Shown here: piece after piece, positions 9,951-22,728 of the stretch | Layout: every line of letters starts with the position of its first letter | Numbering within the stretch: the first letter of the stretch is position 1 | Made by a program: the position numbers and the translations under genes | Notes under the pieces: generated by a model | Told to the model about the DNA's origin: nothing | Databases searched by the model: none | Seen by the model: only the letters and a program-made list of their open reading frames with translations | Assembly (NCBI RefSeq): GCF_022376445.1 | Contig: NW_025955064.1 | Coordinates: 62,001-126,000, forward strand | Reading direction: 5' to 3' | Source of the DNA: Fomitopsis serialis | Lineage: Eukaryota; Basidiomycota; Agaricomycetes; Polyporales; Fomitopsidaceae | DNA: 64,000 nucleotides

Positions 9951-12745
9951 ATGGCGCGCTCAACGCGTGTCGTCCCAAAGTCCAGCCCGAGGTCCTCCAA
10001 GACCTCTTCGGGCGTGAACCAATCCCAGCCACCCGTTTCTCCCAGTCCGAGACGTTCGTCCCGTTTGCATAGTAGCCCGTCTCGGCCTGCCGCCTCCCGC
10101 ACGACGGCCACATCCGCGCCACGCGCTGCTGCCCCCACAGATCGAGAGGCCGAGAGCCGGTGCGGCGACAGCCGCCACCCGACAAATGAGCCCCCGTTCA
10201 GCCTGAAACAGCAGGCGGAGCCGCAGGAACAGCAGCAGCAGCAGCCTGTGCCCCCCGTCCTATCGGGGAAAGCTCCTCTCGCCAGGGGATCGGCGACACA
10301 TCTGCCCCCAAATGCGGACAGCCCGCGCTCGCCCAACAAGCTTAAGCGGCGCCGCGGGCTCGATCATTACGATCTTGTCCCAATCCCATCATCTGCCCCC
10401 CAAGATTTAGACAATGAATTGACTACGCCCCGGGCCCTCCGCGCTCTCAAGCGTCAGCGCCTCCATCTTCATATCGAAGCCCCAGCAACTCCTGAGCCTT
10501 CCCCTTCTGGGGTTAGGCACGATAGCCCCCGCTCCCCAAGCCCCTCTTCGGGCGACATCACGTCCCAGCCCGAACCCGGGTGCCCAGAACCCCCGCCCAA
10601 GGAGGCCGATAACGATCTACGCATCGTCGAGACCGACGCCACCGCACCTGCGGATTCTCTTGGAAAGGAAGAGCATCATGCCTCATATGGCGACAATGAA
10701 GCCGAGCGGCAGCAATTCGGGAGTGGCCTTAGCCTGTCGGCCACGAAGTCGCTCTCGCCGGCAGTGGCGGTCGATGCGTCCGTCGCCACATCGTCACACG
10801 AAGACGACGCGCTCGCCGAGGTGAGGGGTTTCGTGCGTGCAGGTCGGGGACGCTGCTGATGGCTCTGCGTGTTCGTTTTATAGCCCTCAGACGCGAATGT
10901 GCCAAGCACCGGCGCTGCCAGAGATCTAGACACCGCTTCAGGGTAAGTGTGTTCGCTAACCACCCAGGCATGTGAGGCGACTGACACCATCCAACAGGGA
11001 TACCCAATCCGTATCGGCTGATCGTTCTGCATCGCCGGCTCCCGCGTCTAACGACGCTGTCCCACAACCCAGGTAAGACATGCTTCCTGTATTCTGAGTT
11101 GCGATGAGAACCAACACGGCATTGTTCTCCCAGTGCCGCACCTGCGTCTGCGCAGAACGAGGATGCCCAAGAAGCGCCTGAACCGGCGTCTGAACCGGCG
11201 CCTATGGAAGCTCAGCCACAGTCGCCGTTGCACGGCGCGCCACCGCCCGCAAACCTGGCTGCCTACATGCCGACGCCGGAGGAGCAGTGGGCGCATATCG
11301 CTGCAAACTATGGTCTGACGGAGGAATCCAATATGACTTTGCCGTCGCACCGGTGGCGGGTGGCTGCGCAACGTGCAGGCGTGCGGGCGAGCCGCGGAGT
11401 GCGGCCGAAGAACCAGAAATTTGAGGCGTGGGTGGGCACTTGGAGGTATGAAACGATGGTCCGCGTGGAAGCGATGTCAGTGCTATGATTTGTCTGGATG
11501 TGTGGCACCTGTCCTGATGGGCCTTGCTTTAGGTTGGAGTGGGCGTCGTACGAGCTGGTTCGCGTGTACAATGACTTGCAGACGCGGGACGACCCTGTGG
11601 ACTTCTACAACTTCTCTGCGGAGAATCTCCCGGATGATGTTGTGGGGATGATGGACGTCGACGAAGAGGAAGAGGAAGCGAGCGATGCCTCCGCAGAAGC
11701 CGCTTCCGACGAAGATGATAGCGACGACGATGAAGACGACGAAGACTTCGACGTCCCCGACGCCTCAAATGTTATCATGGAAGTTGACAGCATCGAGCCT
11801 GCTCCCGAGTTCGTGCAAGGCAGCTCGACAACGGCGACTGCGCTAGACGTCCCCGAGGAGCCGAACAGAACCCCCGAATCACCGCCAGCCAATCTGACGA
11901 TGCCCCCATCGTCGATCCCTCCTCGCTTCCGAAGTCTCACCCCCAGGCTTCCAGGCCTTTTTTCTTTCCACTCAGGCACGTCCGATCAGCCTCAGCTAAC
12001 ACCGGACGGCCTCCCCTTCGTCGGCCGCGGTACGCCCGTCGACAAGCGGCGCCGCGACGACTGGGCGAACATCCGTCCCGCATCTCCCCGTTACCCCTCC
12101 CGGCCTCACTACACTACCTCTGACGAGGATTGGTTTTCGCTCGTCACCACGCCCTCCATCCTCTCGGGCAACACCTCGTCTCTCTCCTCCGACACTAACT
12201 TCGGCGTTCCGACCGAGGTCGGCCCGTTCTGCTGCACGCAAGACGGCCTCTACGGATCGGAGGGATCCCTGATCCCGCCTAAATATGATCCTCACGAAAG
12301 CGCCGCGGGTATGAGCACGGACGGGAACGCTGGCGCGTTCGATTACCCTGCCCCGCCGCAGGCCTGGATGCAGCCGCCCGTCCGCGAGTCGACGACGCCT
12401 TTCCCGGAGTTTCCCCCGCAGCTCACGGGCGACTTCCCGGGGAATGCCCCCGAGGCGGCGGCGTTCCCACCCGCGCCGCAGACGCAGGCGACGTCCACGG
12501 GCTGCATCCTCCACCACAGTCTGCTGGAGTGCCTCACGTCGGGCCTGGGCTGCGTGTCGGGCCCGTTCGCGGGCGTGCAGATGCAGATGCCGACGCCGCC
12601 CCCGACGCCGCCGATGGTCCCGTGTAACGTGGAGGCGGCGAACCCACCCGGCGTGCTCGGTGGGATGGACGTCGGTCCGTATGACGTCGCGATGGAATCG
12701 GTGCCCGTCCAGGCGTCCAGCGCACTGAGCCATGCCCTCGGTTAA
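9951..12745 (+). CDS. large Ser/Pro-rich disordered protein, unknown function
   Basis: Five exons: 9951-10820, 10884-10942, 10998-11072, 11134-11445 and 11533-12745; every junction keeps frame, giving about 842 residues. The N-terminal third is Ser/Pro/Arg-rich with a glutamine run. The only folded-looking part is about residues 390-470: EEQWAHIAANYGLTEESNM, then a basic stretch, WVGTWR, joined across the last intron to LEWASYELVRVYNDLQTRDD. A strongly acidic Asp/Glu run follows (about residues 495-525), then another Pro/Ser-rich tail with FCCTQDGLYG and CILHHSLLECLTSGLGCVSG near the end. This layout suggests a nuclear regulatory or scaffold protein, but I recognise no family. The ATG at 9951 is the first in frame with good composition. 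Confidence 0.75.
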
Positions 12746-14126
12746 GCGGTACGGCCCTGCGCGTCGTGGCATTGTTCCACCCCCGCCCCCACTCCTGCTC
12801 CGCCTGTCCGCAGTCCATGCTTACTGTCTCCTCCCTCGCCTCGCTCCGTGCCCTGTGCATCTCCTACCCGGTTATTGCGCCCGCGCTAACGTGGCGGTGC
12901 ACCCCTTCATCTCGCTTCCTCCCGCAATCATCGTGTCGTCTGCACCATCGTGTCCCAAGCTCGCGCTGTCGTGTCGTTTTGCATCGCTTGCACTCAACTC
13001 TCCCCTGCTCTGCCAGTGCCACAGCGCCGTCCTCGCTCATCCTCATCTCAGTCCGCCCAATCTCAGTTATAGTCTTAGTCGTACTGTACCCCCCGCAATC
13101 TGGATATTAGTAGTAGTTGGTCTTTTATGCTGTACTCACATCGGTTTCCCTGGTGGGTTCGGACGTTTACCCGTTATCGTGCCCCGTCGCATACCCTGCT
13201 GTTGTATTATCATACCCGCGTGTCTGTACCTAGCGGCGTGACCATCCTTAATCATGTCCGCCGAATACACCTCCGGATCTCTGCTGCTGCCGCCGCTCTG
13301 TCTGAGTCTCTTCGCGTGCCTTGAGCTTATTGTGGGTGGGTGAGGCGAACCCACGTCGCGGGGCTGGACAGCGTGGTGGGTTCATTTTGCGCCGTGAGTA
13401 CGCGTGTGGTCGTGTGGTGACGCACGCGGTGGTTCCTCGTTCATATCGCGGGGCGAGGCGGGGGCGATGGTCCGTGGATAAGCCTAGCCTGCGCAGCGGA
13501 GCCAGATCTCGCCCCGCCCTGTCTATTACCTTCCGCGTCGTTCGACGTAAGTACGCGCGGCGTGCGCGAGGCGGGAGCCTACTCGCAGCAGCTGGCTGCG
13601 TCAGGTCGATGCTGTACTGTGTTGGGCTCGTACCGCTCGTGCTGGCTGTGCGGGGTGCGAGGACCGGACCGCGGGGGTGTGCAGTCGAGTCGTGTATAAC
13701 CAAATTATTAAGAGATGCATAGTATCCGAGAGAGCAGTCCTGATGGAACAGAATACTACAAGCAAGAGCACTAGAAAATGCAACAACGGGAGCCTGTCGT
13801 CTTAAGGACCGACGGGCTCTCCGTGGCATGAAGAGGAAGCGGGACCATAGTACTGTTAGTGAGTGCGGTGTGAGTACAGATGCGCGGGAAGGCTGAGCTG
13901 AGGTATATCTGTATGTTGTACGGTATCCGAGGCGTGGAGCGATGTAATCCGGGGAGACGATGGGGTGATGCGTGCATGCTGGGTACGAGGGCACTTGGGA
14001 TCCGGTTCCGGGATCATTGTCAGTCATCAGAGATGGAGATGGGAGAAGAGCAATAGAGCGAACATTAAACCCGCCCGCGGCGCGTTGGCGGAGGCGAAGG
14101 GCGATTAAACCCAAAATGCCGTCGGA
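12746..14126. other. convergent intergenic region
   Basis: About 1.4 kb between two converging genes, presumably both 3' untranslated regions. A 288-codon minus-strand frame at 13248-14114 has no domain and low-complexity composition; I do not call it a gene. Confidence 0.5.
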
Positions 14127-15613
14127 TTAGAGGAACGTCATCGTTGACGAGGATGAGGGCGGCGCCCAGCTCTGTGAAAGGCATGAGTATGCTGGAGCAG
14201 GAGACGCGTGCTCGACATACCTTGTGCGCGGAACGCCCTCCGTGAGTCTGCCAGGGCTGTCTGGCTGGTGCGCCCGAGAAGAGGCCCAAAGCGTCGGTGT
14301 CCTCCTTGCTCCTCAGGGCTACGCTGACCCGCCGCGCATGGCCCGCGCGCTGCGTCTTCGGCGGGACGTACGGGAACTGCTCTTCCCCTTCCTCGGCGAC
14401 ACTCAATTTGTGCAGGTCCTCCATGATCGACTGCGGCACCGGGACGGTCGTGCGCGGGATGCTCGGGTCCCGGCGGTGCATCGGCTCTGCCGGGGTAGGA
14501 GTCGGGTGCCCCAGCAGCGGGTTCGCAGCGTAGATGAGGCGGTCGCGGAACGGGGGCGTCCTTGGATGGGGGGCATAGCTCGGGTGCATGGGCGCTGGCA
14601 TGCGCGGCACGTCCAGGGCGAAACCCGGGGCCTCCAGGGACGACATGGACGAGTAACTCGTGCTATACTGCAGAGGGGACGAGAGCGCGGCGGGGGAGAC
14701 CTGGTGCTGCCATGGAGGCGACCCGAGGTACTGTCCGTAGCCCATACGGACCATTGGCTCGTTGCTTCGCTGCGGCTCGTAGATGTGCAGGGACGGGACT
14801 GGCACGCTCGGAGCAGGGGGAGATGCCGGAAGCTGTGGCCGGAGAGGGAAGTAGGTGGTGCCCTGATACTGCACGGCTCCGCCGAGGGTGGTCTCGACGG
14901 GACTCGGTGGTTGCGCTCTCGCGGGCGACTCTATCGACGCCGGAAGTGTCCGCACTTTGGGTATTATTGGCTCTGGGTGCTTGTACCGGCAGAGCGCGCC
15001 CTTCGTGCAGTTCGGCCATTGGAGGCATGGCGTATGTCGGATGACTATGAGCGAAATAACGGTCAGAATATATCAATATTTGGAGAGACGATTATACGCA
15101 CACAGATGAGCCTGCACAGGATGGAGATAAGGGCAGGCTTCAACGTGGCAGAGACCTTGGATGTACGCCCAGCAGTGGCTGTGTTTGGACCCAGCCTGCG
15201 GTGGCCCTTCGCCGTGGTTCCCTTCAGGAGGTGGCCGGCCGTCGGGGAACCTGACGTCCTCGAGAGCTATAGCTGCCAGCTCAAGATCGTGGATGCTACA
15301 CGGAAGGAAGTCAAAGTCCGTAGACGGATGTCAGATAGCAAAGCACGTACTAATTGCACTCGTCGCCCAGCGGACACCATCCATGGTGTCGAGAAAAATG
15401 TCTGCACAACGAGGTTCGCCACGAAAGAGATCTATACTGCGGTGCGCTAGGCGGAGGCACAGAGATGTCCCTATTTACTTGGAACGTAGGAGGGGATGCC
15501 CAAGGTCGCGCAGTCGCGTTCAGCGCGTGTATAGGTCGTCCCATTTGAAACCATTGCAGAGGAGGAGCCGTTGAAGTTTGCGTTGACAACAATTGCGTGG
15601 CCTCTGGTTGAGT
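14127..15613 (-). CDS. triple CCCH zinc-finger protein
   Basis: Putative RNA-binding protein. Exons: 15613-15351, 15295-15102, 15044-14221 and 14171-14127. Three C-C-C-H fingers are visible: CRHFSRHHGWCPLGDECNYI followed by H, split by an intron; CWAYIQGLCHVEACPYLH; and CLQWPNCTKGALCRYKHPEP. Short spacings between the last Cys and His fit CX(7-9)CX(4-5)CX3H fingers that bind RNA in proteins such as tristetraprolin and Nab2-like factors. A long Pro/Ser/Tyr-rich tail follows, with a conserved-looking segment around ESIMEDLHKL-like sequence and EEQFPYVPPK. The last exon encodes only 14 residues. Upstream of 15613 an exon with ATG at 15734 is possible, but the phase does not match cleanly, so the true start is open. 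Convergent with the 9951-12745 gene. Confidence 0.8.
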
Positions 15614-15734
15614 CTGAATTATCCGCAGAAATATTGGACCTCTGGAAGCGACAGCCGAATTGGCTATACTCACTGGTGGATATGTGGCCTGTGGCGTAGA
15701 AGAGGCCGGGAGTACGACGTGGAGGTACTTGCAT

Positions 15735-17402
15735 CTCTCTCCCTGAGGGCAGTACCCGAGAGTATAATTGCGGCAGAGTTTCGGTGCTGGGACGCGTCAG
15801 GATGTGTGATCATCTATCATGGCAGTCATGGAAGACGTACTGCGAGCCCTGTTATTCCTCCTGGGAACCATGTCCGGAATCCAGTGCGACGACGAGAAGC
15901 AGGAGTCGACTCCTTCCGTCCAGGGCGCTCGACACTTATATGTCGGCGAAGGGCACAAAGCGTATGGGCGCGGATATAGATGGTCAACCGCACGTGCTTG
16001 TCACGCGAAGTATCAAAGCTGAAGTCGCGGGTCAAACAACAAGCAGTTGTCAAAGCGTACTGTCTCTAGTAGACATATGAAGCACTCCGCAGGAGACAAT
16101 AGCTTTGACCCCGGGGATTAAAGCCACGGATGACCCCGAGGCTGTGAAAGGCTTCGGCCAAAGCGTCGAGAACATCCGGTGCGGTGGCCTGAAAAAATTG
16201 ACGTTGGGGGAGAGGAGAGCGGACTTGAACAGCCATCGCAAAGCAAGAGCCGGGGGAGTCATTCGCCCCGGGCTCGCCATGAAATGCAATGCTGGACACC
16301 ACGAACACGCCTTCTACACGAGCTGACCCGGTTTCCTAAACGGGGCAAGATCGTATCTTTACACGGCTTACATAAGCGCTGTATCGGACGCCATCTTGCC
16401 CCGTGTATGCGAACACGCCCAAGCGGCCAGCAATGCGGTGTTCGGAAGACTCTGCCATTGCGTAAACTCGTCAGTCGCCAGCCATGCCGCGGAACGCACG
16501 CACAGCATCACAGCTGAACCAACGCGGCCCTAAAGTGCGGTGTGTGAGACGCCCATTTCCATATCGAGTCCCGCGGAGACTCACAGCCAGATTGGTAGCA
16601 GTCCCGACGCTGGGGCCACAGTATCTTCGTGAGCGACAGAATATTGACAGAGCACGGCACCTTGATAACCTCGCTCGCGGATGGCGTCTGAAGATCGTTC
16701 CGCTGGTCGCAGGCACGGATCGATCGACATTGTAAACGTTTGTCCCGGCTTCCGTCGTCGATCCCGAGTTCGAAGCCGCTCAGCCGTCCCAGGGTCTCGA
16801 GGACAAGGACACCCCAATGGTCAAACAACCAAGCACACTCATAGAACCGGTGCACGTCCCCTGCATTACCAGCGACGTGGCTCCTCAATAGCTTGCACAG
16901 TGCAGGTGTGTTGTCCAGCGTGGAGGTATATCTTGCTCAAGACTCAGTAGATGCAGACGGACGAAGAGACTCACAACATCGAGATGCTGCGGGTTCCCCG
17001 TACGAACTGGGATCCGCCGCAGCCTTTAGAGAGGACAGCGACATCTGATACCGAACCGCGAGTGCAGCATCCTATTCAGGGAGGAATAGAGTCGTACCAT
17101 TCAAACCATCCCATGTTGCCATTTACGGAATCCTCACACAGAGGTGGTATCTACTGTACCTGGCCGGCGCAGAACGTACATCTAGGAAACCTCATCTCAG
17201 TCCAGACAACCATGCATTTGAAAAGCGTAGTCGAAAGCTGACAAGTGATGGGAGGGTCCCGATTATGCGGCGTTGGTGATCAAGGTTGGGGCAGTCAGGG
17301 CGCGACTGAGGGTGAGTGCTTGAGTGCTAAAGGCAGGTCGAGAGCTGAACGACGTTGAAGGGAACCGATCAGACGCACCGGAGTACGCCGGAGCGTGTGG
17401 TC
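15735..17402. other. unresolved region with coding-like patches
   Basis: Two minus-strand patches look translated but I cannot join them into a gene. At 16.6-16.9 kb: FYECAWLFDHWGVLVLETLG followed by a second frame with DAIRERGYQGAVLCQYSVAH. At 16.05-16.3 kb: DVLDALAEAFHSLGVIRGFN. Frame changes between them and lack of clear splice joins suggest either many small exons or decay. No domain recognised. Confidence 0.3.
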
Positions 17403-17904
17403 TCACATGTTGCCCATATGCCCTTGCTGGGGGTTCGGCATGAATGAAACACTGTGGTCGACGCGTTGCGGGTCTGATACGGCCATCGGCATGCCAGTCT
17501 GGCGGAATGAAGGCGCCAGCGAACTCGTCGACTGCATTGCACCTCCCGATAGTTGTTGACGCTTCATTGGGGGTAGCGACGCCATGTCCTGCAGTATCGT
17601 AAGCACGTATGCACCGTGTACATGTGGACACTTACTTCGAAAACATCCCGGCCTGGGATCGATCGGTAAGCGAATACAGGTCAGCGAACTAGATCGGGCA
17701 GCAGACATACCTGCCAGCGGTTCCCAGCTCCGGGGGTGCTTCCGATCGGCACCCATGGGATCGATCTGCATGCCATGCTCCCGCGATGTCGCAGCGAGAC
17801 TCTGCCCAAACAAACGGCTCAGATGCGATCGCAGCTCACTCAAACACCATACGCACTTCATCCATCATCGTGACATTATGGCCATGCGCCATTGGCGCGC
17901 CCAT
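17403..17904 (-). CDS. small unrecognised protein
   Basis: A chain of GT-AG introns joins MGAPMAHGHNVTMMDEVRMV at 17904, LAATSREHGMQIDPMGADRK, a tiny exon ending DVFE, and a last exon starting DMASLPPMKRQQLSG and ending GHMGNM-stop at 17403. Composition is Met/Gln/Ser-rich. The first intron would be only about 40 bases. It may be the 3' part of a longer gene that includes the next entry, since only 134 bases separate them on the same strand. No domain recognised. Confidence 0.45.
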
Positions 17905-18038
17905 AGTATCTACTTGAGACCATGTAATATCTCGCATATTCCGCCAACTGTTTGTATGGTCGGGTATCATGACGTTGTGTGGTCTTGGGGGAGCTTAGCA
18001 TGCGGTATATTGACGAACAAGAACTGCTCACAGAGGGC

Positions 18039-19228
18039 TCATCCCACTTCCTCGGGAGTCGCTTGTGCTTGGTCTGGATTGTGGTCGTTGCTGCATTGCA
18101 GCATTCGCCAATAGCTGGTTTCTGGGAGACGTTCTGGTGGCCTGCAAAGCTTCTGTTCGGTCAGAAAACAATCCAGTTTCATTATGAACTGCCACACCTT
18201 CGCCTGCATCGCCCGGATAGCTGTTCATGAGTTTCGATACTGTGGCAATGTCAGATGTAAATCGACACAAAAAAAGGAAGACCAGCCGCACTACCTAAGG
18301 TGTCCCGCCGCTGCTCCGCCGCCAGAACCTGCAGACGAGCCCTCTCCTCCGCTTCCAAATATGCTGTGTAAGTGGTCAAAGCTTCTTGCGAGTTCTTCCG
18401 TGCGCGTGCAAACTCAGCGCGCGCATTCCCCAAATGGTTTCCTAGCACCACCTAAGTCAACGCGAAGATCAAAGGCCGTGAATACACTCACGGGCTACTT
18501 CGAGATCGTTCATGACGGTTTGGACGTCGTCTGTCGCGCCGGAGCCTGGAGAAGCACCGCCTTCATCATCTTGCTCTTCTACACCGTGTCATGGAACGAA
18601 TCTAGCTTGAGCAGAGGGCCTACGCACCTTCGTCATCCGCTGCTTGCCAACCTGAGCCAGATGCGATCGCCGACGACGTGCTGGGATGTTGCAGACGCAT
18701 TGCTGGGTGTTCTTGCTCTCCTGTGCTGGTGTGCAGGAAGGTCCGCCGTAGTCGAGGGTTGTGCGGAATGCCAGCAGCTTGTCGCTCGATGAATTTCCGT
18801 AGGAATGTCAGTTCCACGTTGTCGGGCATGACGTACGGTGGTCCTTGGATCTCGCCTTTCTGCATGAGCAGTTCGAGATGCGACATGACTTTATCCTTCA
18901 GTTGCTGCAGCCACTCGTGCAGCTCCATGTGGTCCTGATCAGCGCGGGAGTCGTAGTCTTGGCGTCTCCTCGCTTTCCTCCAGTAGGTCTTCGTTAGCTT
19001 GAGCGCACGAGTGACTTCCCCGTCGAGCATGCGATACCAGTCGCTTGCTTGCCGATTAAGACGGACTGCCAGAACGCCAGGCTGCACTCGCAACTGCAGA
19101 ACGCAGCGGCCCTCTGGATCAGGTGCGCCGAGAACACCTTTCTGGCCTTGATTGCCTCTAGTAGCCCCACGTGAGACGTTCCCTAGTTCGGGCCAGGGAA
19201 GGTCGTCTGCCAGGATGTTGGATGTCAT
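18039..19228 (-). CDS. helical protein of unknown function
   Basis: Exons by inspection run from ATG 19228 through about 18640, then two short exons, then ~18440-18280 and ~18220-18039. The recognisable coding content is a charged, probably helical core (YWRKARRRQDYDSRADQDHM, LQQLKDKVMSHLELLMQKGE, NVELTFLRKFIERQ), a Ser/Asp-rich linker, a second helical stretch (NHLGNARAEFARARKNSQEA, YLEAEERARLQVLAAEQRRD) and a tail starting VWQFIMKLDCFL and ending QATPEEVG. The junctions keep frame. The first 60 codons are doubtful because a second frame looks equally coding there. I do not recognise the family; a coiled-coil scaffold is a guess. Confidence 0.5.
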
Positions 19229-22200
19229 ATGTGAATGTCCAGATGGGGGGCCTCAATCGGTACGGTGAAACGGAGCAGCGTAACTTTTCAGCTGTTGGGC
19301 GTTGCATTAGTACGCCGGAGTCAACCGAGAGTGCGGAGGGTACGTACCTGCGTACTGAACGCCGCGTGTGGGAGAGAAGTCGGCCACTCGCGGTTCCTGC
19401 CAGTATGATATGGCTGCCCTGCCGGCCGTAACAAGCTCTGCACAGCCCACTGGTTTCCGCCATTTCCGCCGTAAAGATGGCGGAGACATCAATCAAAGTG
19501 GGCTATGTAAGAGATACCATGTATGTCTTATAAGGGGCACCAAACTGGACCTGCGCTCGCATAACGTACGATGGGAACCTGGGTTACAGCCCGGGTTGTT
19601 AGAATTCGTGTAGCATCACATCAAAACACTTGCCACTTTCACACCATCAAAAAGTTTCCTAATTCGGCATGACGAGAGCCGGAGAAGCGTGAGTACAACC
19701 GCTCGCTAGCCGCTGCTCTTGGTAACTGAGTTGAATGTATCCATGTTTCACAACAGCGGCACCAATCCACGTCGGAGAGTTGCAATGTACCTTGTTCGAC
19801 TTTAAGGGGTCAGAGTTCGAAAACGCGACGGTGAGATAATCTGATAAACGCAGGTCGCAGACGAACACAAGGAAGCGGTGGCAATCAAGAAACTACCATA
19901 CGGGATCTGCGAAAGGTATACTGAGAGTCGTCGAGGAGTCGTCGCGCCCTTTCGCCGCCGTTGCACAGAGCGGCAAACCCCCATCACTGCGAGGCACCGC
20001 CGTCGGCTGATGTCCTTCTGCAGTAAGTCATGCTGCCGCCGGCATTCAGGGTCTCGACAGCCGTCTCATCAAGGGCCTCGGAGGCCTCCGATGCTGAAGT
20101 GAGCCACAAAGTGTTACAGTGATGGGCCGGTACAAATATTCTTAATACCGGATACCAGTAAAAGGGCGGCGAGATGGAACTTGGATGGAACCCATTCCAG
20201 ACGAGGTTTCGTATTACGTGCAGCATTCGAATTGGACGGCCAGCCAGCCGTCTTACTTCGCGCCGTGACTCCGAATAACACCCGTTTGCACGTAGCGCCT
20301 ACGTGCTAACATCAATTGATGATGCGTCAACTGTATTTGGCACGACAAGGCGTCGTCTAACTGGTGTCTAACTGGAACGCCCGACTTGCCAAGCTTGACG
20401 CCTGCATCGGGGAGTCCACTGCGATGATAGCGAGGCAACCGCCTGTAGGTGAAGATGTACAGGCTGAAGAATGACACTCACAATTGGACGGCAGCAGATC
20501 TTGGTACAGTGATACGACACTAATGACACACATCTCAGCGACTTTCCTCGTGAGGTGACCGGTCATACCGGAGGCTTACTGTGATAAAGACACGGGATGA
20601 GTTGTTTCACGTCGACCAACGTAGAACAGCGGTTACTATACAGCAGAATATTGCCCGAACTGTGTCATCCGTCAGTTTGTCCGATGAGCACAGCGGAAAG
20701 ATCTAGATGTATTTGAAGCCAGACAGGTCACTTCACACGTTAATATACAGTAGTCCAAAACAGCGGGCTTACTCACAAATTTGCTATATTCCCATTCAGT
20801 GTTCCGCTACATGGACCTCGCAGCAGAAGGCCACGCAACTGACGCATTTGTGATAACTTGCACGAAAGAGAGCAGCCCGAGTGTTGATTTCAACTACCTC
20901 TGTAGGCCCTAAGTGCACTGAACACTCCTCTTCTCTCGAGGTACAGTCTCAAGAGTACAGACGGTCCTGGGATTGATCAGAATAGGTCACTTTCAGGGTG
21001 TGAAGTAGCGGTCAAAAGGGTCGACAAAATTACCAAGCTGGCGGCCGAGAACACAGATGCCGATTCAGGCTGGAGAACATCGACTAGGAGATGGATTTAT
21101 GAGTGCGCATCTGTGGCATAGATCGTTCTCACCTCGATAGTTGGGAGCATCAAGCGATGCGGAATTCGTTGATCCTGCCCCACAGGAGAGGAGCAGATGA
21201 AGTGAAAGACATGGTCACAAAGTGACGTACTGTACCTTCGGGCGGCGGTTTGGCGGTGGAGGAAATATCTCAGCGCATTCGAGCGGAGATGAGATCGAGA
21301 TCGTAGCTGTAACGGTTCCGCGATTCGCGTGGTTCAAATGCGGCGGAAACGCGCGTGTGCAGAGCGGCTGTAGTGCTGCGACCATATGAAAGAAGCTATG
21401 TAGCCAGCGAATGCCAATTCAATAGCTGTCGTCCGGCCATCGGCCTACTCGTTGAATCCCTTCCTGGTGGTCACCTAGATCTGAAATCGGGAACGCCTCT
21501 TCATACATATGAAGCGCTCACCGGCTGACCCTGAGGTCGAATCGAGTTGGCACTGTAGACAGTAGGGAAACTGTGAATGGTGCTTCCATGGACCTCGTGC
21601 AACAAGAACACAATCGCAAGGGTAGTATCTTGCTGATTATCATGACAGATAGAAGGAGAACGAGACGCTCTCTGGGTTCTACTATTGGGAACCGGATGAG
21701 AATTCGAGGAAGTAGCTTAGCACATGCTTTGCCTTCAAGATGTCCAACACGCTAGTGAAACATAGAGACGCACTTGTCAGCCCTTGAATCAGGACGGCCA
21801 CTGATACATGGAAGAAAGCACTGTTGGTGCGCATGGAACCCAGGGAATAACACCTGTAGCATGATGAGCAGTGAATTGGTGGTGATCTCGGCGATCCAGG
21901 AGCAGAGAACAGTCTCGCACGCACCAGGTATTCAGCGGCTTCGGTATCCTGCCTATAACGCAAAAACGCTTCACTCAGAGCCAAGGACGAGCGGACCCAT
22001 CCATATGTGCGCTCTGCGTAAAATCAGCGTCTGACAGATGGTAGAATCAATGGAGACTTGAGCCTGGGTTGAAATTCGACGCATCTGGGCCCTGGCATTC
22101 TCCGTCGTTGTTTCCATCGGTCCTGGACAAGTCCTGGAAGGGCAAATACAATGGTTCGCGCTTCGGCTATACGACGGAGCCCCCTTCCAGCGGCAGGCAG

Positions 22201-22728
22201 CATTTGAATCCCCGAGTTGTTGTGACGTACAAGTATAAGGATGCATGCCCCGTTACTTCCTACCCGCCTAGCATTTTCGGTTCTGTGAGTACAAAACCTA
22301 AACAGTTCAGCACTAATTCCCTGAGTCTCCAACCCACAATACATAACGTGGCAGAGCGCGACAACCGGCAGTGCATATATTCCGTATGGAGTATGTTGTA
22401 GCCGCATCATTGACACTTCTTGGCAGGCGTGCATCTCATCATTTAGACGCATGCGCGCCGATTTTGATGGTCGGTAATGCGGAGGACACAAATGTATGAG
22501 GATCGAAGTCCAGGAGGAGATCGAGGGGACCGCACTGGCAAGAGTGTACGTCACGTTGCGTCCACCTTGATGAGATGCCAGGCACAATTTCATTCTGAAC
22601 CAGTCAATGCTGAGCAGAGATCACATCTCAGTTCAAACACGAGACTTGGTGTCACGCCAAAAATAAGACAAGAGGCTTACCAACGGAACCCCCATCCAGC
22701 CCGCTCGTCCGTAGGTGGTACGGGACTC
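19229..22728. other. 3.5 kb unresolved region
   Basis: Several minus-strand fragments look translated but do not assemble: 19659-19868 (SDYLTVAFSNSDPLKSN), ~20.0-20.1 kb (SEASEALDETAVETLNAGGS), 20253-20477 (DAGVKLGKSGVPVRHQL), 21682-21984 (LSEAFLRYRQDTEAAEYLV) and the 189-codon frame 22024-22593. No domain recognised. From about 20.58 to 21.57 kb there is no open frame of 60 codons on either strand. This may be one gene with many small exons or decayed sequence. Confidence 0.3.

Noticed and set aside
11996..12772. 258-codon minus-strand open frame
   Set aside because: Antisense to the last exon of the 9951-12745 gene, whose frame has better composition and clean splices.
13248..14114. 288-codon minus-strand open frame
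   Set aside because: No motif, basic low-complexity composition, and it lies in the 3' region between two converging genes.
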